NCBI GenBank assembly: GCA_032716605.1 | Contig: CM064512.1 | Coordinates: 29,715,363 to 29,779,362 of the forward strand | Source: Paralithodes platypus | Taxonomy: Eukaryota > Arthropoda > Malacostraca > Decapoda > Lithodidae | Direction: 5' to 3' | Length of the DNA stretch: 64,000 nucleotides | Part shown: positions 46,952-59,470 of the stretch, in pieces | Numbering within the stretch: position 1 is the first letter of the stretch | How the letters are laid out: each line of letters begins with the position of its first letter | The notes under the pieces: generated by a model | What the model saw: only the letters and a program-made list of their open reading frames with translations | What the model was told of the DNA's origin: nothing | The model's database searches: none | Translations under genes and position numbers: made by a program

Positions 46952-48747
46952 TGTTACGACTGGGGTTCAAATATATCAGGGCTCTTATTCATTGGACTAG
47001 TAATGGCATAAATGCTACAACGGAAAGCGCTAGCTCCAACCTCTGATGTATATTCCCAGTGAACAAAGAACACAAATACTCTACAGAGTTCTATATGCAA
47101 TAATAGGCTATCAAACTCTCAATAAATGTGCGTCTACTCTAGGCTTAATGTTATGTGAAAACAGCCTATTACTACCTATAACCGAAGGTGCTTGGTTATG
47201 GTATGCAAAGTAAGGTGGTAAGAGAAGTTACAGCTTACGTTACTTTAATCAATAAATGTCAGGCACTCCTGCATGAAAGAAAGTGCACTAAAGTCCTTCA
47301 ACACTAACAAGGAATCTTCTTTAAATGTTAGATGCTATAAAGATGCTCGTATCGGAAATGGAACCCAAAAAGGCAGGCAGCGGAACAATGCTCGTGCAGG
47401 CTATGCACACAAAAAGGCAGAATATATAATGCCGTCGGAGCCAAGAATATCCTAAACACAACAACAATAATAATAATCACCATGACAATGCAGTATTCCT
47501 ATCAACAAAAAGAGCCTAAGTCGTTTGTGTCTCAATACATCAAACTAGGCTGCGAAATGCTTGTGTAATAATAAATGGGTATGCATAAAAAGAGTAATTA
47601 GGTTAATATACTTAATGTCTACTGTGACTGATAAAGTCTAGCTAGAGTCAATAATACGAGATACTGGTGCGCATGGCATGCTGCATAGCCTAGTGCAAAT
47701 CTCAAGTCTGTGCGTCAAATATTACGTTATAATGAAGGGTAGCTCTCTTGAGAAACCTTAATACCGAAGTATTAAGCGTTCTCCTGGCGTACCTCAAAGA
47801 CAAACAATCGAGACTAGAACAGTGCACAATGGTATAGGCAAAAAACCCTCATTCGTGCATGCTCTACTCTCAATGGCACACAGACTAGAATTTACTCAAT
47901 CAACTCCAGTTCTCAGGTATGTCGTGCCGCTTTTAACTGAAGCCAGCACTCATAGGAAACAATACCTATAATATCAGACTCCTAGTCTAGCATTATCTAA
48001 TCCAGCAGAACACTAATAACTAAAGGAAGCAGTACTAAACAATATAAATGCCAACCAATGCTTCGTGATCCACTTATCTTAACAACTAACATACATAGGC
48101 TATATCAGACCTTAACACACAATACAACTGGCCAGCATGAAGCTGATTTTGCAGAGTTAACCAGAGGGGGTATAATATTAATAAAAGGTGGTGAAGGATA
48201 TGGAAAATGAGAGAGATAGGCAGAGGAAAAGATTCTCAGGTACGGAGCGGGGACAGATAGCAAGGGAAAAAAGATGGGTGTGTTCTAGAAACCAGATCTG
48301 AGGGAGAGAGTGGCGAGGAACTGTATATATACTCGCACTAGCTCGAGCCGCGTGGGAAAACAGCGGTTACAAGTCATCTAACCACTAGCAAAGCTTACAG
48401 TATGGTAAGGGCCTTTCTCCACCAACCCCCGCGAGGCAGCCAGCCGTGACGTCATCGAGCAGGACAAAAAACACTGCGCGCCCCCTCTCACTCTGTTCTA
48501 CTCCCTCTCTCTCTCCCAGATCCTATCATTACTAGTTAATGATAAAATATATACTTTACAATTAAATATATAAAGCCTTGACATGGGCGAAAACAAAGAG
48601 CCTTTCTGGACTGCCCATGACACGAGCTTTCATATGAAATAAAGCACACTCTAATACATAAACTGTAGCCCCATCCACTGCCCTGGCGATCCTAGTGAGT
48701 CACTGTAGGACAAGCCATGCGGTTCTAACGGAGTGGTTAACGTCACA
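46952..48747 (-). repeat. Gypsy-1 3' LTR (1.8 kb)
   Basis: Starts TGTTACGACTGG and ends GTTAACGTCACA on the plus strand. It has the unoccupied TTAA (47321-47324) where the other LTR carries T1. A stretch at 48330-48500 includes TGACGTCA and is GC-richer, a likely promoter part (inference). Confidence 0.93.
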
Positions 48748-48765
48748 CCCCCCCCAAGATTTTTC
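48748..48765 (-). promoter_or_regulatory. Polypurine tract
   Basis: On the minus strand AAAAATCTTGGGGGGGG lies directly against the 3' LTR, as expected for plus-strand primer. Confidence 0.8.
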
Positions 48766-49221
48766 TCAGAGGCCCCAAGGCTCACAAAAATCTGATGGTT
48801 AGAACCCATGCTATATCTCCACTTCCCATCACCCAGCGGCAGTAAAATATCTGGCACAGTTCTTCAACAAAACATTTTTCAAAATTATAACCCTCCCCAA
48901 CACCATAGGTTAAATTATATGTAGTTATGCTCCTCAAGAGCGAGCTTCTCTAGCCCAGCATTCTGAGAGGAGTGCAACTCAGAATTACTGCTATAACATA
49001 CTAAAAAAAATTAACTATCAAAGAAAGAGTTTTTATTTGATTTTTATGTTTATAATTTGTTTATTTCGGCTGCACTATAGGGGCAAGCCTAGTTTTTTCT
49101 TCTATACCAAACGCTCAACTCCTGCTTTACGACCCAATACGCTGGGCTACAACCGCGAGCCAACAAGCACCAAGCGCAAAATACTATTCAAACTAAAGCA
49201 GGAGGCTACCCGTGTGTCAAT

Positions 49222-51180
49222 CTACCCAGGATCATATACCCTTGAACGACCATCTGCAACCACGTTGTCACAACCGGCAATATGGCATATGTCCAGGTTA
49301 TATACCAATAACCTTAGTGACCACCTGGTCAGCCTCATATTCCGATTGTGAAACTGGTCCAAGAACTTGAGAGGGTGATGATCTGGGTAAACTACAACGA
49401 CCGGACCATAGGCTGGAACACAGACCTCGAAATGCCTCAGAGCAAGTACAACCGCCAGCAGCTCCTCCTTGACAACAGAGCAGCTCCCCTGGGCCGAATT
49501 GTACTTCTCCGAGCAGAAACTAACAGGATGCTCCAGCCCATCATCGTCCTTTTCCACAAGGACGGCACCAGCCCCCACACCACTAGCCTCCGTTGCTAGT
49601 TGGAAAGGTAGGCTAAAGTCAGGGGCCCTGAGGATCGGGTGAGTGCACAACAGGTGTTTTACTTCTCTAAACACCTTCTCACACTCAGGCGCCCATTTGA
49701 ACTTCTTATCCTTCCAGTTATCCTCCACCTGAGCTTGACTGTCCCGTTCTCCTTCTCCACCTTGACTGCTAAACGTCATCACAGGCACAGTGAGAGGCTC
49801 AGGGGGGTGCCTCCCATACTCCTTCATGGGATTAACATGACATAACTGATTGTGCTTCCGCCTGTCTGGAGTGGCTACCAAGTAAACCAGGTCCGATAGC
49901 TCCTCCACCACCCTATAAGGACCGGCGTACTTCGCGGATAAGGGGTGACCTACAAGGGGCAGTAGAATCAACACCTCCTGACCCTCGTGAAACTCCCTGA
50001 GTTCAACCTTGAGGTCGTACCTGTCCTTCCTGAGGGCCTGAGAGCTAGTCAAATTACGGCCAGCCAACTCCAGACTGCGCAACATCCGTTCTCGACTGTT
50101 GAGGACACACTTGAGCATAGAACAAGGTTTTTCTGCGCCCTCCCATACTTCTTCAACCATATGGAGAGGCCCTCTGACACGGTGTCCAAAGACAAGCTCA
50201 TTAGGGCTGAATCCCAAACTCTCCCCAGGTACCTCCCACACAGCAAACAAAACACATGGCAGGCCAAGATCCCAATCCCTCCCACTCTCAAAGCAACAAC
50301 AACGAAGCACAGATTTCAAGGCTGAGTGCCATCGCTCTAACACACCCTGGCTCTCCGGATGATATGCAGATGACACAACCCCAACAATCCCATGCTGCGG
50401 CATTGCTTGTACAAAGAGGCTAGAAGTGAAGTTGGGTCCCCGGACTGACTGAATCCCCTGCGGGTAACCATACCGGGAAAAATACACAAGCAAGCTTCGG
50501 ACCACCGTTTTCGCCGACCCATTTCTCATAGGGTACGCGTCAGGGTACCTTGTTGCTACATCTCCCGACTGTGCATCACTGTCCTCCTTCAACTCTTTCG
50601 TCTTTTTAAGCCCATCCTCTGCCCCTTCAGGAACAGTTACTGGGTCCTCTCCAGACTCGAAATGTGGTCCTAATAATGAGTCCCCGAGAAGGTCCGTTGA
50701 CACTAAACTCTCAACCGCATCAACTTTCAACCCCTTCTCGGTACCCTTCCTCCGCTGATCTAAAGATTGTTGACCAGAATGTGACTCCCTGGATGCAGAA
50801 TCTCCGGTGACAACACACTCCATAGGCTGCCCCGGACACTTCCCAACCCACTCCTGCTCCTCCCTACTCAAGTCGGCCGGCTTCTCGACAACGACTAAGG
50901 GTGGAGCCTCAGAAGTAGGCCCCGCAAAGTCGTTGCCAAGAAGGAGGTCGACGCCCCCAACAGGTAACTTCTCCACAATTCCTACATCCAGGTCACGAGT
51001 CACACCATCAACTTCCACCTTCATTCTTACAAGTGGGTATGACCTTGTCGCATTAACTCCCTGAACCACAACCACCTGCGCCGTATTGACAGGTTTACCA
51101 GTGAAATTTCTCAACAGTGTTTGCGATGCCCCAGTGTCACGCAAAATTCTCACCTCATGTCTTCTACCCCCCCACTCCAC
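49222..51180 (-). pseudogene. Gypsy-1 pol, two internal deletions, frame still open
   Basis: 652 codons. The retropepsin motif LRDTGASQTLL is near the N-terminus. Then, where Gypsy-2 has the integrase zinc finger and first catalytic Asp, sequence jumps to DVATRYPDAYPMRNG: a deletion. The second integrase Asp is also lost (QSVRG where Gypsy-2 has QSDQG), though PESQGVLERWH remains. The GPY-like block AKYAGPYRVVEEL follows. At EDNW/KDKKFKW the entire RT is missing. RNase H follows (TEAS in place of TDAS, KEELLAV, VYPDHHPL) and ends YDPG. So integrase precedes RNase H. It lacks a complete integrase and RT, so it can only have moved with help in trans, unless the losses came after insertion. It follows gag through a one-base frameshift near 51165. 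Confidence 0.88.
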
Positions 51181-52816
51181 ACAACCGAGTCCCTGTGGTC
51201 ACTAAAGGCATCACGGACAGGGAATAAGCCTTCCGGATCCTTCTGCACTGGCAGTGTATTTACCTCGGAAGAAATGCCTCTAACAAACTCCGATGTCCTC
51301 TTGAACACTCCAATGCCGTGAGCAAAAGACACGGCTGCCGGAGGAGGTCGACTAGGGCACTCATTTGCCTTATGACCCTCCTGGTGGCAACTAAAACACA
51401 TCAATTTCGGTTTCGGCTTATACTGTGATGTAAAAGGCCCCTGACTTTTCACATACGGTGTGGTGGTAGGTTTGGCTTCAGTTTTAGTTTCATTGCTCTT
51501 TGGTTTAAATGTGTCATTGCTACGGGGAGGGGGAGGATAACGGTCCCTAGCACTTGCATCGTACTTCTGTGGGGACCCGCAACCCCGAATCAACGACAGC
51601 CGTAGATCAGCCATTTCTGCTGCTTCTACTAGAGTTCTTGGGTTTTTCTCCTTTAAGTTCAAAGTTAGATCACTGCCCGTGCTCTTAAAGAACTGCTCCA
51701 ACATCATTAACTGCTTAACTCCATCAAACGTTGTTACCTTCTCAGATCGGAGCCAGTTCCCCATAGCATCGGACAAGTCCCGGGCGTGTTCCAAAAGGTG
51801 CTATCTCTTCCCTTAGTTACACCCCGGAACTTCAAACGGTACGTTTCTGGTTGCAATTCGTAAGCCCTCAGGACAGCCTCCTTGAGATCCTCATACACAA
51901 TACATGACTCCAAAGGTAACGCATCGTAGGCTTTAAGACCCTTGCCTATTAATCTAGAGGATACAAGTGCTGCCCATTTATTCTCTGGCCACTGGTGTTC
52001 CTGGCACTTCTTCTCAAAGCGTGTGAAAAATTCTGTTACACCACTCTTATCAAACACCGGAACCAGTTTCAATAAGTGCGAGAGAGACTGCTCATGAACA
52101 CGGTTACCAGCCCCAAGTCGCTGTCCCGTTGTCTCTACTCGCGACTTCTCTACGTCCATGTCGGCACAGTACCTAGTCGACTCTAAATCCGCTTGGATTT
52201 TTGCTAGCTCTATGTGTTCATGACTGATAGTTTTTCTCTCTTCTATCTTGGCTAATTCTAATTGCTGCTGAAGCTCACATGCCCTTTGTTGCTGTTGAAG
52301 CAGACATTTTCTCTCTTCGATCTTAGGTAATTCGAGCTGAAGTAATAATTCTGGAGTTAACCCTTGAGGAGGTGAAGGTACTACAATGTTTGAAATTACC
52401 GGTGGTCCCCCCAGGGGCAACCCACCCTGCCAGTCACCACCAACCTGTGGAAGCGTACCCGGGGTCGGCAAACTACTGGGATGGCTGGGAGTCGAGTGTA
52501 GGGGAAGCATGGCCGAAGGGCTCTGAGCACTCAACCCATCTCGCTCACCAGTCACCCTGCCCAGTACACACGTTATCAAGTTATCCTTGGTCATGCTGCT
52601 AGTAACCGCATGACCGATAGCTGTGGCCAGGCATTGAAGACCGTACCGATCCATACCCTCCAACCGCTCGGCAGTAACAGGCCATTGCAAAAATATCCTA
52701 GCATCCTCCTCACAGTTCACCCGATTAACCCTTTCATCATGCTGCTGTTCCTCAGTTTCGACATTACGTACTGTGTCTCCATTCTCCTCTGATCCGGTAT
52801 AAGACATGATGCTCAC
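51150..52816 (-). pseudogene. Gypsy-1 gag, one frameshift
   Basis: Starts MSIMSYTGSEENG near 52816. A Gln/Glu-rich coiled-coil-like segment (IEERKCLLQQQQ, ELAKIEERK) occupies the middle. The capsid-like region has LVPVFDKSGVTEFFTRFEKK, WAALVSSRLIGKGLKAYDAL and YELQPETYRLKFR. One base is missing near 51795 compared with Gypsy-2, so the frame shifts to the segment 51150-51794. That holds MEHARDLSDAMGNWLRSEK, a basic/Thr-rich linker and a CCHC knuckle CFSCHQEGHKANEC. Gag packages element RNA into particles. Confidence 0.88.
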
Positions 52817-53009
52817 AAAAATTTCTCACCACAATATTCAGAAAAGAAGCACCCCAAACTCTTATACCTCAATATACACACAAAAATTCTCGGAAATACT
52901 CAAGGGCTATACTATGTTGCAAAAAAAAAAAAATATTCTTGCTGATCCCCGCAAAATATTCCCCAAAACAACAAATGTTCCCTGCTTAATAAATGTAGGT
53001 TCACCAAAT

Positions 53010-53028
53010 CCTAGGTAAGGTCGCCATT
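53010..53028 (-). promoter_or_regulatory. Primer-binding site
   Basis: Just inside the 5' LTR the minus strand reads AATGGCGACCTTACC. TGGCGACC begins with the TGG expected to pair with a tRNA CCA end. The same site lies in Gypsy-2 (61871-61883). I cannot name the tRNA. Confidence 0.7.
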
Positions 53029-55304
53029 TGTTACGACTGGGGTTCAAATATATCAGGGCTCTTATTCATTGGACTAGTAATGGCATAAATGCTACAACGG
53101 AAAGCGCTAGCTCCAACCTCTGATGTATATTCCCAGTGAACAAAGAACACAAATACTCTACAGAGTTCTATATGCAATAATAGGCTATCAAACTCTCAAT
53201 AAATGTGCGTCTACTCTAGGCTTAATGTTATGTGAAAACAGCCTATTACTACCTATAACCGAAGGTGCTTGGTTATGGTATGCAAAGTAAGGTGGTAAGA
53301 GAAGTTACAGCTTACGTTACTTTAATCAATAAATGTCAGGCACTCCTGCATGAAAGAAAGTGCACTAAAGTCCTTCAACACTAACAAGGAATCTTCTTTA
53401 ACACCTTACGAGCGGCCTATGCGGTTTATTTATATGTACCGCACAGCGGGGTGTTTTTAGCCAAAATAGGGCTGTTTACGTGATCATTTTCATGCCTAAA
53501 TAAGACCCAGAACGTAAAACAAGTACCTATCCCTGAAAGGGCATAAACAGAGCTTTCGAATGACACCATAACGATCCTTGTATGATGGATAGTTTTCTTG
53601 CAATAACCGTGCAACGCGAGTGCAAAAAGCAGGTAATTCGGTACTTTCGGTACATAATTGAGTATGTAGCGAGTGAGAGAGGGAGGAGGGAGCTGAGATT
53701 TGTGTCAGTAGGTTCGCCGCGGTGGTCTGGAGCAGTCATACGCTCGCTAGTCCTGCCACCACTTGTCTCTCTCTCTCAGCCACATTACGTGCTGAAATTG
53801 CCACTCGAGTTATGTCGAGCGCCGCCACATAGTCCAGCTTTATTTAACTCGACTTAAGTGGTGGGCCGCTTTTTAAGGGTTAAATGTTAGATGCTATAAA
53901 GATGCTCGTATCGGAAATGGAACCCAAAAAGGCAGGCAGCGGAACAATGCTCGTGCAGGCTATGCACACAAAAAGGCAGAATATATATAATGCCGTCGGA
54001 GCCAAGAATATCCTAAACACAACAACAATAATAATAATCACCACGACAATGCAGTATTCCTATCAACAAAAAGAGCCTAAGTCGTTTGTGTCTCAATACA
54101 TCAAACTAGGCTGCGAAATGCTTGTGTAATAATAAATGGGTATGCATAAAAAGAGTAATTAGGTTAATATACTTAATGTCTACTGTGACTGATAAAGTCT
54201 AGCTAGAGTCAATAATACGAGATACTGGTGCGCATGGCATGCTGCATAGCCTAGTGCAAATCTCAAGTCTGTGCGTCAAATATTACGTTATAATGAAGGG
54301 TAGCTCTCTTGAGAAACCTTAATACCTAAGTATTATGCGTTCTCCTGGCGTACCTCAAAGACAAACAATCGAGACTAGAACAGTGCACAATGGTATAGGC
54401 AAAAAACCCTCATTCGTGCATGCTCTACTCTCAATGGCACACAGACTAGAATTTACTCAATCAACTCCAGTTCTCAGGTATGTCGTGCCGCTTTTAACTG
54501 AAGCCAGCACTCATAGGAAACAATACCTATAATATCAGACTCCTAGTCTAGCATTATCTAATCCAGCAGAACACTAATAACTAAAGGAAGCAGTACTAAA
54601 CAATATAAATGCCAACCAATGCTTCGTGATCCACTTATCTTAACAACTAACATACATAGGCTATATCAGACCTTAACACACAATACAACTGGCCAGCATG
54701 AAGCTGATTTTGCAGAGTTAACCAGAGGGGTATAATATTAATAAAAGGTGGTGAAGGATATGGAAAATGAGAGAGATAGGCAGAGGAAAAGATTCTCAGG
54801 TACGGAGCGGGGACAGATAGCAAGGGAAAAAGATGGGTGTTCTAGAAACCAGATCTGAGGGAGAGAGTGGCGAGGAACTGTATATATACTCGCACTAGCT
54901 CGAGCCGCGTGGGAAAACAGCGGTTACAAGTCATCTAACCAATAGCAAAGCTTACAGCATGGTAAGGGCCTCTCTCCACCAACCCCCGCGAGGCAGCCAG
55001 CCGTGACGTCATCGAGCAGGACAAAAAACACTGCGCGCCCCCTCTCACTCTGTTCTACTCCCTCTCTCTCTCCCAGATCCTATCATTACTAGTTAATGAT
55101 AAAATATATACTTTACAATTAAATATATAAAGCCTTGACATGGGCGAAAACAAAGAGCCTTTCTGGACTGCCCATGACACGAGCTTTCATATGAAATAAA
55201 GCACACTCTAATACATAAACTGTAGCCCCATCCACTGCCCTGGCGATCCTAGTGAGTCACTGTAGGACAAGCCATGCGGTTCTAACGGAGTGGTTAACGT
55301 CACA
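53029..55304 (-). repeat. Gypsy-1 5' LTR with T1 MITE insertion
   Basis: Same sequence as 46952-48747 except for a T1 MITE at 53402-53879 and a few small changes (for example near 54328, 54943 and 54958). Confidence 0.93.
53402..53879 (-). mobile_element. T1 MITE copy d (reverse orientation)
   Basis: 478 bp, flanked by TTAA (53398-53401 and 53880-53883). The empty site is in the sister LTR at 47321-47324 (CTTCTTTAAATGTTAG). The insertion is later than the LTR element itself, since the two LTRs were identical at integration. Confidence 0.96.
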
Positions 55305-55308
55305 GTCA

Positions 55309-55711
55309 AAACCATTATATTATTAAGAACAGTAAAGATAGAGGGTATATATTGATATCATGACACATGTTGGCATGCCTGAACAGCTGTAAGTGTGGCA
55401 TTTTCAGAGGAGTTAGGGTGGCGAGGAATTGAAGCAAACCATTTTCAACTTTCTGTCATGAGACAATAGAGGTCAAAATAGCATAAACGTCTACAGTGAG
55501 GTAATGAGAGTTTGATGATGCAGAGTATTTCAGTCCTTCTCTAGCTGTGCAATAGCTCGTTAATACAATCTATCATAAAATACGGTTGCCAGCTTCACTT
55601 TAATTTTTGACATACCAATTTTCCTGGATGGCATAGAATACATAGACATTTGCATTATTATATATACCTACAGTAGTTCATCAACTAATTTACTTTCGGA
55701 ATATGATTATC
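55309..55711. other. Unassigned stretch between elements
   Basis: Flanking DNA of Gypsy-1. No gene or repeat is recognised. Confidence 0.4.
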
Positions 55712-55715
55712 TTAA

Positions 55716-56185
55716 CCCTTCCAGCCCGGGTGTCATTTTAAAATGACACCACGAAAGAAGGGCAGGTGCCCGGGTGTCCTTTTAAAATCCCTGTGCTTGA
55801 AAGCGTGCTTCAAAATTCGCGCGGCCAAATTTTGCATTGCAGGGGCGACCGCAGCGCCACCAAGCCTCAACTACTAGCGTTATCAGTTCGTACGTGGCCG
55901 CCATAGCGAGTTATACTGAAAAAATGATTTCCAATGTGTCTGATTCGCTGCAACCTCCCGCGGGCCCCAATGCTACCCTGCTCGCAACTTCGACGCCTGT
56001 TGCAACCGAGAAGAGAGCTCAACGAAAGAAAGTTAAGCGTTTGTTGAGTGATAGCGCTATACAGCGAGAACTTTTTGATAGTGAAGAAGCTTGGTGGACA
56101 AAGAACAATTTATAAGTGCAAGCGAAGATGACGATTTTGTTGGCTTTGGAGACGACGATAATGTGGATTTATTTGAGGGGGGAGA
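55716..56185 (+). mobile_element. piggyBac-like 5' fragment
   Basis: A TTAA (55712-55715) precedes CCCTTCCAGCCCGGGTGTC, which runs into the perfect palindrome GTGTCATTTTAAAATGACAC. A frame at 55837-56115 (basic, Ser/Thr-rich, with KRAQRKKVKR and LFDSEEAWW) passes by a shift into an acidic stretch (SEDDDFVGFGDDDNVDLF). An acidic N-terminus is common in piggyBac transposases, but no catalytic part is present. The sequence ends abruptly at about 56185, where the Gypsy-2 RT begins. Confidence 0.5.
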
Positions 56186-56720
56186 CAGTGAAGTGCAATT
56201 CATTCAGTTTATTAAAAAGCTGTCCGATGTGAGCACAGTGACTGTTAAAATCATCGTCGTATATTATGACATCATCTAGGTACACCTTACAGTTGGGAAT
56301 GTCGGCTACAATGTCGTTCATTAATTTCTGAAACGTTGCAGGGGCATTTTTCAGCCCGTATGGCATAACATGGCAACGATATGAGGCACCGTCCACCACA
56401 AACCCACACACCTCTCGCGCTCGCTCAGACAAGGGCACTTGCCAATATCCCTTAACAAGGTCTATCTTAGTGAGGAACTTGGCTTTTCCTATCTTATCCA
56501 CACTGTCGTCCACACGAGGGAGAGGGTAGGCATTTGTGGGGGTTAAACCATTCAACCTGCGGAAATCTATACAAAACCGCACCATGCCATCTGGTTTGGG
56601 ATGCAGTGTGACTGGGGAAGTCCACCTTACTGCACCCTCAGAAATCAGCCCACGTTTCAGCATATAATCCAGCTCTTCCCTAAGTGCTGGTAATTTAATA
56701 GGGGGAACACGGTATGGCAC
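56186..56720 (-). pseudogene. Gypsy-2 RT, truncated
   Basis: Reading minus: VPYRVPPIKLPALREELDYM, GLISEGAVRWTSPVTLHPKP, VRFCIDFRRLNGLT, FLTKIDLVKGYWQVPL, MPYGLKNAPATFQKLMND, YLDDVIIY, then HIGQLFNKLNELHF. These are Ty3/Gypsy RT blocks with the Asp pair of the YxDD box intact. One TAA (56721-56723) separates it from the preceding integrase frame; Gypsy RT normally continues past HFTV to the thumb and RNase H, but here the homology ends. It is downstream of integrase, unlike ordinary Gypsy. Confidence 0.9.
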
Positions 56721-56723
56721 TGA

Positions 56724-59466
56724 TTAAAAGGGCGGGTGGTCCCCAACATCGACATCGTGCACCGCTTGAGTAGTGAGGCCAGGATGCTCCGCGAAAACAG
56801 CTCGGTTTGAATCAAACAAGTGCTGCACAGCTACACGTTGTTGCTCAGGCAGGTGCAATATCAACTCGTGAGCCACTTGTCTAGAATTCCCCGCCCACTG
56901 ATCCGCGGAAACATGACAATCCCAATTATCCTCTCCCGCAGCTTGACTGTCCCTTCCTCCTTCTCCACCACGATCGCTGCAGGTCAACACCGGGACGGTG
57001 AGAGGCTCGGAGGGGCGCCTCACATACTCTTTCATCAGATTTACATGGCAAAGTTGGTTCTTTTTCTTACGATCAGGAGTAGCTACTAAATAGTCTAGAT
57101 CAGAAACCTTCCTTACAACCCGATACGGACCAGAATACTTGGCAGAAAAGGGGTGTCCCACCAGAGGCAGTAGTATCAGTACCTCCTGATCTACTTCAAA
57201 CTCCCTCAGCTTCACCTTCTGGTCGTATCTGTCCTTCATCTGAGCTTGTGAACTCTTAAGGTTCCGACCTGCTACCTCCAGGCTCTTTAGCATTCTCTCA
57301 CGGCTTTCAACAACATACTTTAGAAGCGAGCATGGCTTTGTGACTCCCTCCCAGATCTCCTTGACTATGTGGAGGGGCCCCCTGACCCTGTGTCCAAAAA
57401 CCAACTCGTTCGGGCTAAATCCCAAGCTCTCCCCAGGTACTTCTCTCGCAGCAAATAAAACGTATGGGAGACCTAGATCCCAGTCCTTCCCATTTTCCAT
57501 GCAATAACACCGCAACATACTCTTGAGAGTCGAGTGCCACCTTTCCAAAACTCCCTGACTCTCGGGATGGTAGGCAGATGACACCACAGACACTATCCCA
57601 TGTTGCTGCATGGTCTGCTTAAACAGAGCAGAAGTAAAATTGGATCCCTGATCAGACTGGATCTCCTGAGGGTAGCCATAACGAGAGAAATAGACAAGTA
57701 GGTTTTTGACAACAGTCTTAGCCATCCCATTGCGCATGGGGTAAGCATCTGGATACCGTGTTGCTACATCCATTACAGTTAGTAAAAATGTATTGCCAGC
57801 ACTAGTGGGGGGCAATGGGCCAACCATATCGATAACTAATTTGCTGAAGGGCGGCCCAATGACAGGGATGGGTTGTAACGGGGCTCTCGGGATGACCTGA
57901 TTGGGTTTCCCAACAACTTGACAAGTGTGACACTGTGACACCCATGACACGACACTCGCCTTTAACCCAGGCCACCAGAAAAGCTTGCTCAGAGCTGCCT
58001 CCGTCTTACGTGCCCCCAGGTGTCCTGCCAAAGGCACATCATGAGCTAATCTCAATAAGCTCTCACGGCACACCCTCGGTACTACTAACTGGTCCACTAA
58101 TCCTGACCCGCCATCCCACTTTTTCTTGGGATCATGATGTCTCCGATACAAGATCCCCTTGGACAAGAATAAATTACCAGGCTGCGCATCCCCATCGCTC
58201 TCCTGTTCGACAGCACCATTACCACACGCCCTGATTTCAGGATCTTCCAGCTGCAAGGAACATATATCAGCAGGTGCGAGATTATCCAGGTTCATCTTAA
58301 ATAATTTATTTCCACCTCCAATGTCCCGCTGAGCCATCCTTTCCTCACGCTGCGCATAACGATGCTGTCGCAGAGTCTCTTCCTGCCCTGCACCTGCACT
58401 AGCGGTGACAGGCCCCGGGGCCTCTCCAGACTCTAACATAGGCGCCAATAATGAGTCACCAAGAAACACTGCCGGCTCAAAACTCTCCAATTGACCAACA
58501 CTTCCCGTTTTCTTGTAACCTTTCCTCCGCGGTTTGATAGTCTGAGGTGGTGGCTGCAAGGCTCCGGATGTCTGAGAACGCGTCACAACACACGCCATGG
58601 TTTGTACGCTACACTTCTCAACCCACTCCTGTTCCTCCCTACTAACGTCGGCCGCCTTCTCGGCAACGACCAAGGGTGAAACCTTAGAAGCAGGCACCGC
58701 AAAGTCGTTGCCGAGGAGGAGGTCGACGCCCCCAACAGGCAAGTTCTCTACAATTCTTACATCCAGCTCCTTCGCCACACCACCCACCTCCAGCTCTATC
58801 CGCACCAGCGGGTAGGACTTCGTAGCATTGATCCCCTGAACTACCACCACCCGAGCAGCGTTAATCGGTCTACCAGTAAAGTTGTTTAACAAGGTCTGAG
58901 AAGCCCCCGTATCACGCAATAGCTTAACTCCTCGCCTTTCGCCAGCCCACCTCACAAAACCATGCCCTCTATGACCCCCAAAGACGTCGCGGACAGGGTT
59001 CGAGCCTTCCGGACTCTTGAACACAGGCTGTGTCCCACCCTCTGATGAATTACCCTTGGCAAACTCAGAAGATATAGGCGACACCCCTATGCTGCGGGCC
59101 AATGACACAACCTTGTTTGGTGGCTTGTTCGGACAAGCATTTGCAAAGTGACCCTCCTTGTGACATGCGAAGCACTCTTTACTCTTTGGTTTCCCTTGGG
59201 AGTGGGAGGTACCATTAGACTTCTTATACGGGACGGTATTTGGTTTATGTTCAGTTTTATTGTCAGTGCTAGATGGTTTTGTGTATTTATGTGTATCAAA
59301 ATTCTTGGGAGGGGGAGGGGTACGATCCTTTGCACCCGACTCACTCCTAGCTGCTGCTCCGCACCCTCGAATTAATGACAGTCGGCGGTCAGCCATTTCT
59401 GCTGCCTCCTGGAGAGTTCTAGGATTTTTTTCCTTTATATTCAATGTTAAGTCTCCGCCTGTGCAC
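56724..59466 (-). pseudogene. Gypsy-2 gag end, protease and integrase (open 900-codon frame)
   Basis: The frame contains the CCHC knuckle CFACHKEGHFANAC (about residue 95), the retropepsin motif LLRDTGASQTLL (about 175), a linker, then the integrase zinc finger (HDVPLAGH ... CHTC, about 450-500). The DDE core follows: IDMVGPLPP, QSDQGSNF, and PESQGVLERWH. Then come AAREVPGESLGFSPNELVFG and the GPY-like KYSGPYRVVRKV. A region with HELILHLPEQQRVAV, FDSNRAVFAEHPG and HDVDVGD precedes RT. All three integrase catalytic acids look present. The first codons at the right (59450-59466) are cut by the T1 MITE. Confidence 0.9.
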
Positions 59467-59470
59467 TTAA

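Larger units (their letters stand above)
46952..55304 (-). mobile_element. Gypsy-1: complete LTR retrotransposon, Gmr1-like gene order
   Basis: Two LTRs (46952-48747 and 53029-55304) enclose a minus-strand gag-pol. The ends are TGT...ACA. A 4-bp target duplication GTCA flanks the element (46948-46951 and 55305-55308). A primer-binding site and a polypurine tract are in place. Only about ten base differences between the LTRs could be spotted by eye, plus a T1 MITE in one, so the insertion is young. Pol order is protease, integrase, (RT deleted), RNase H. Confidence 0.93.
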
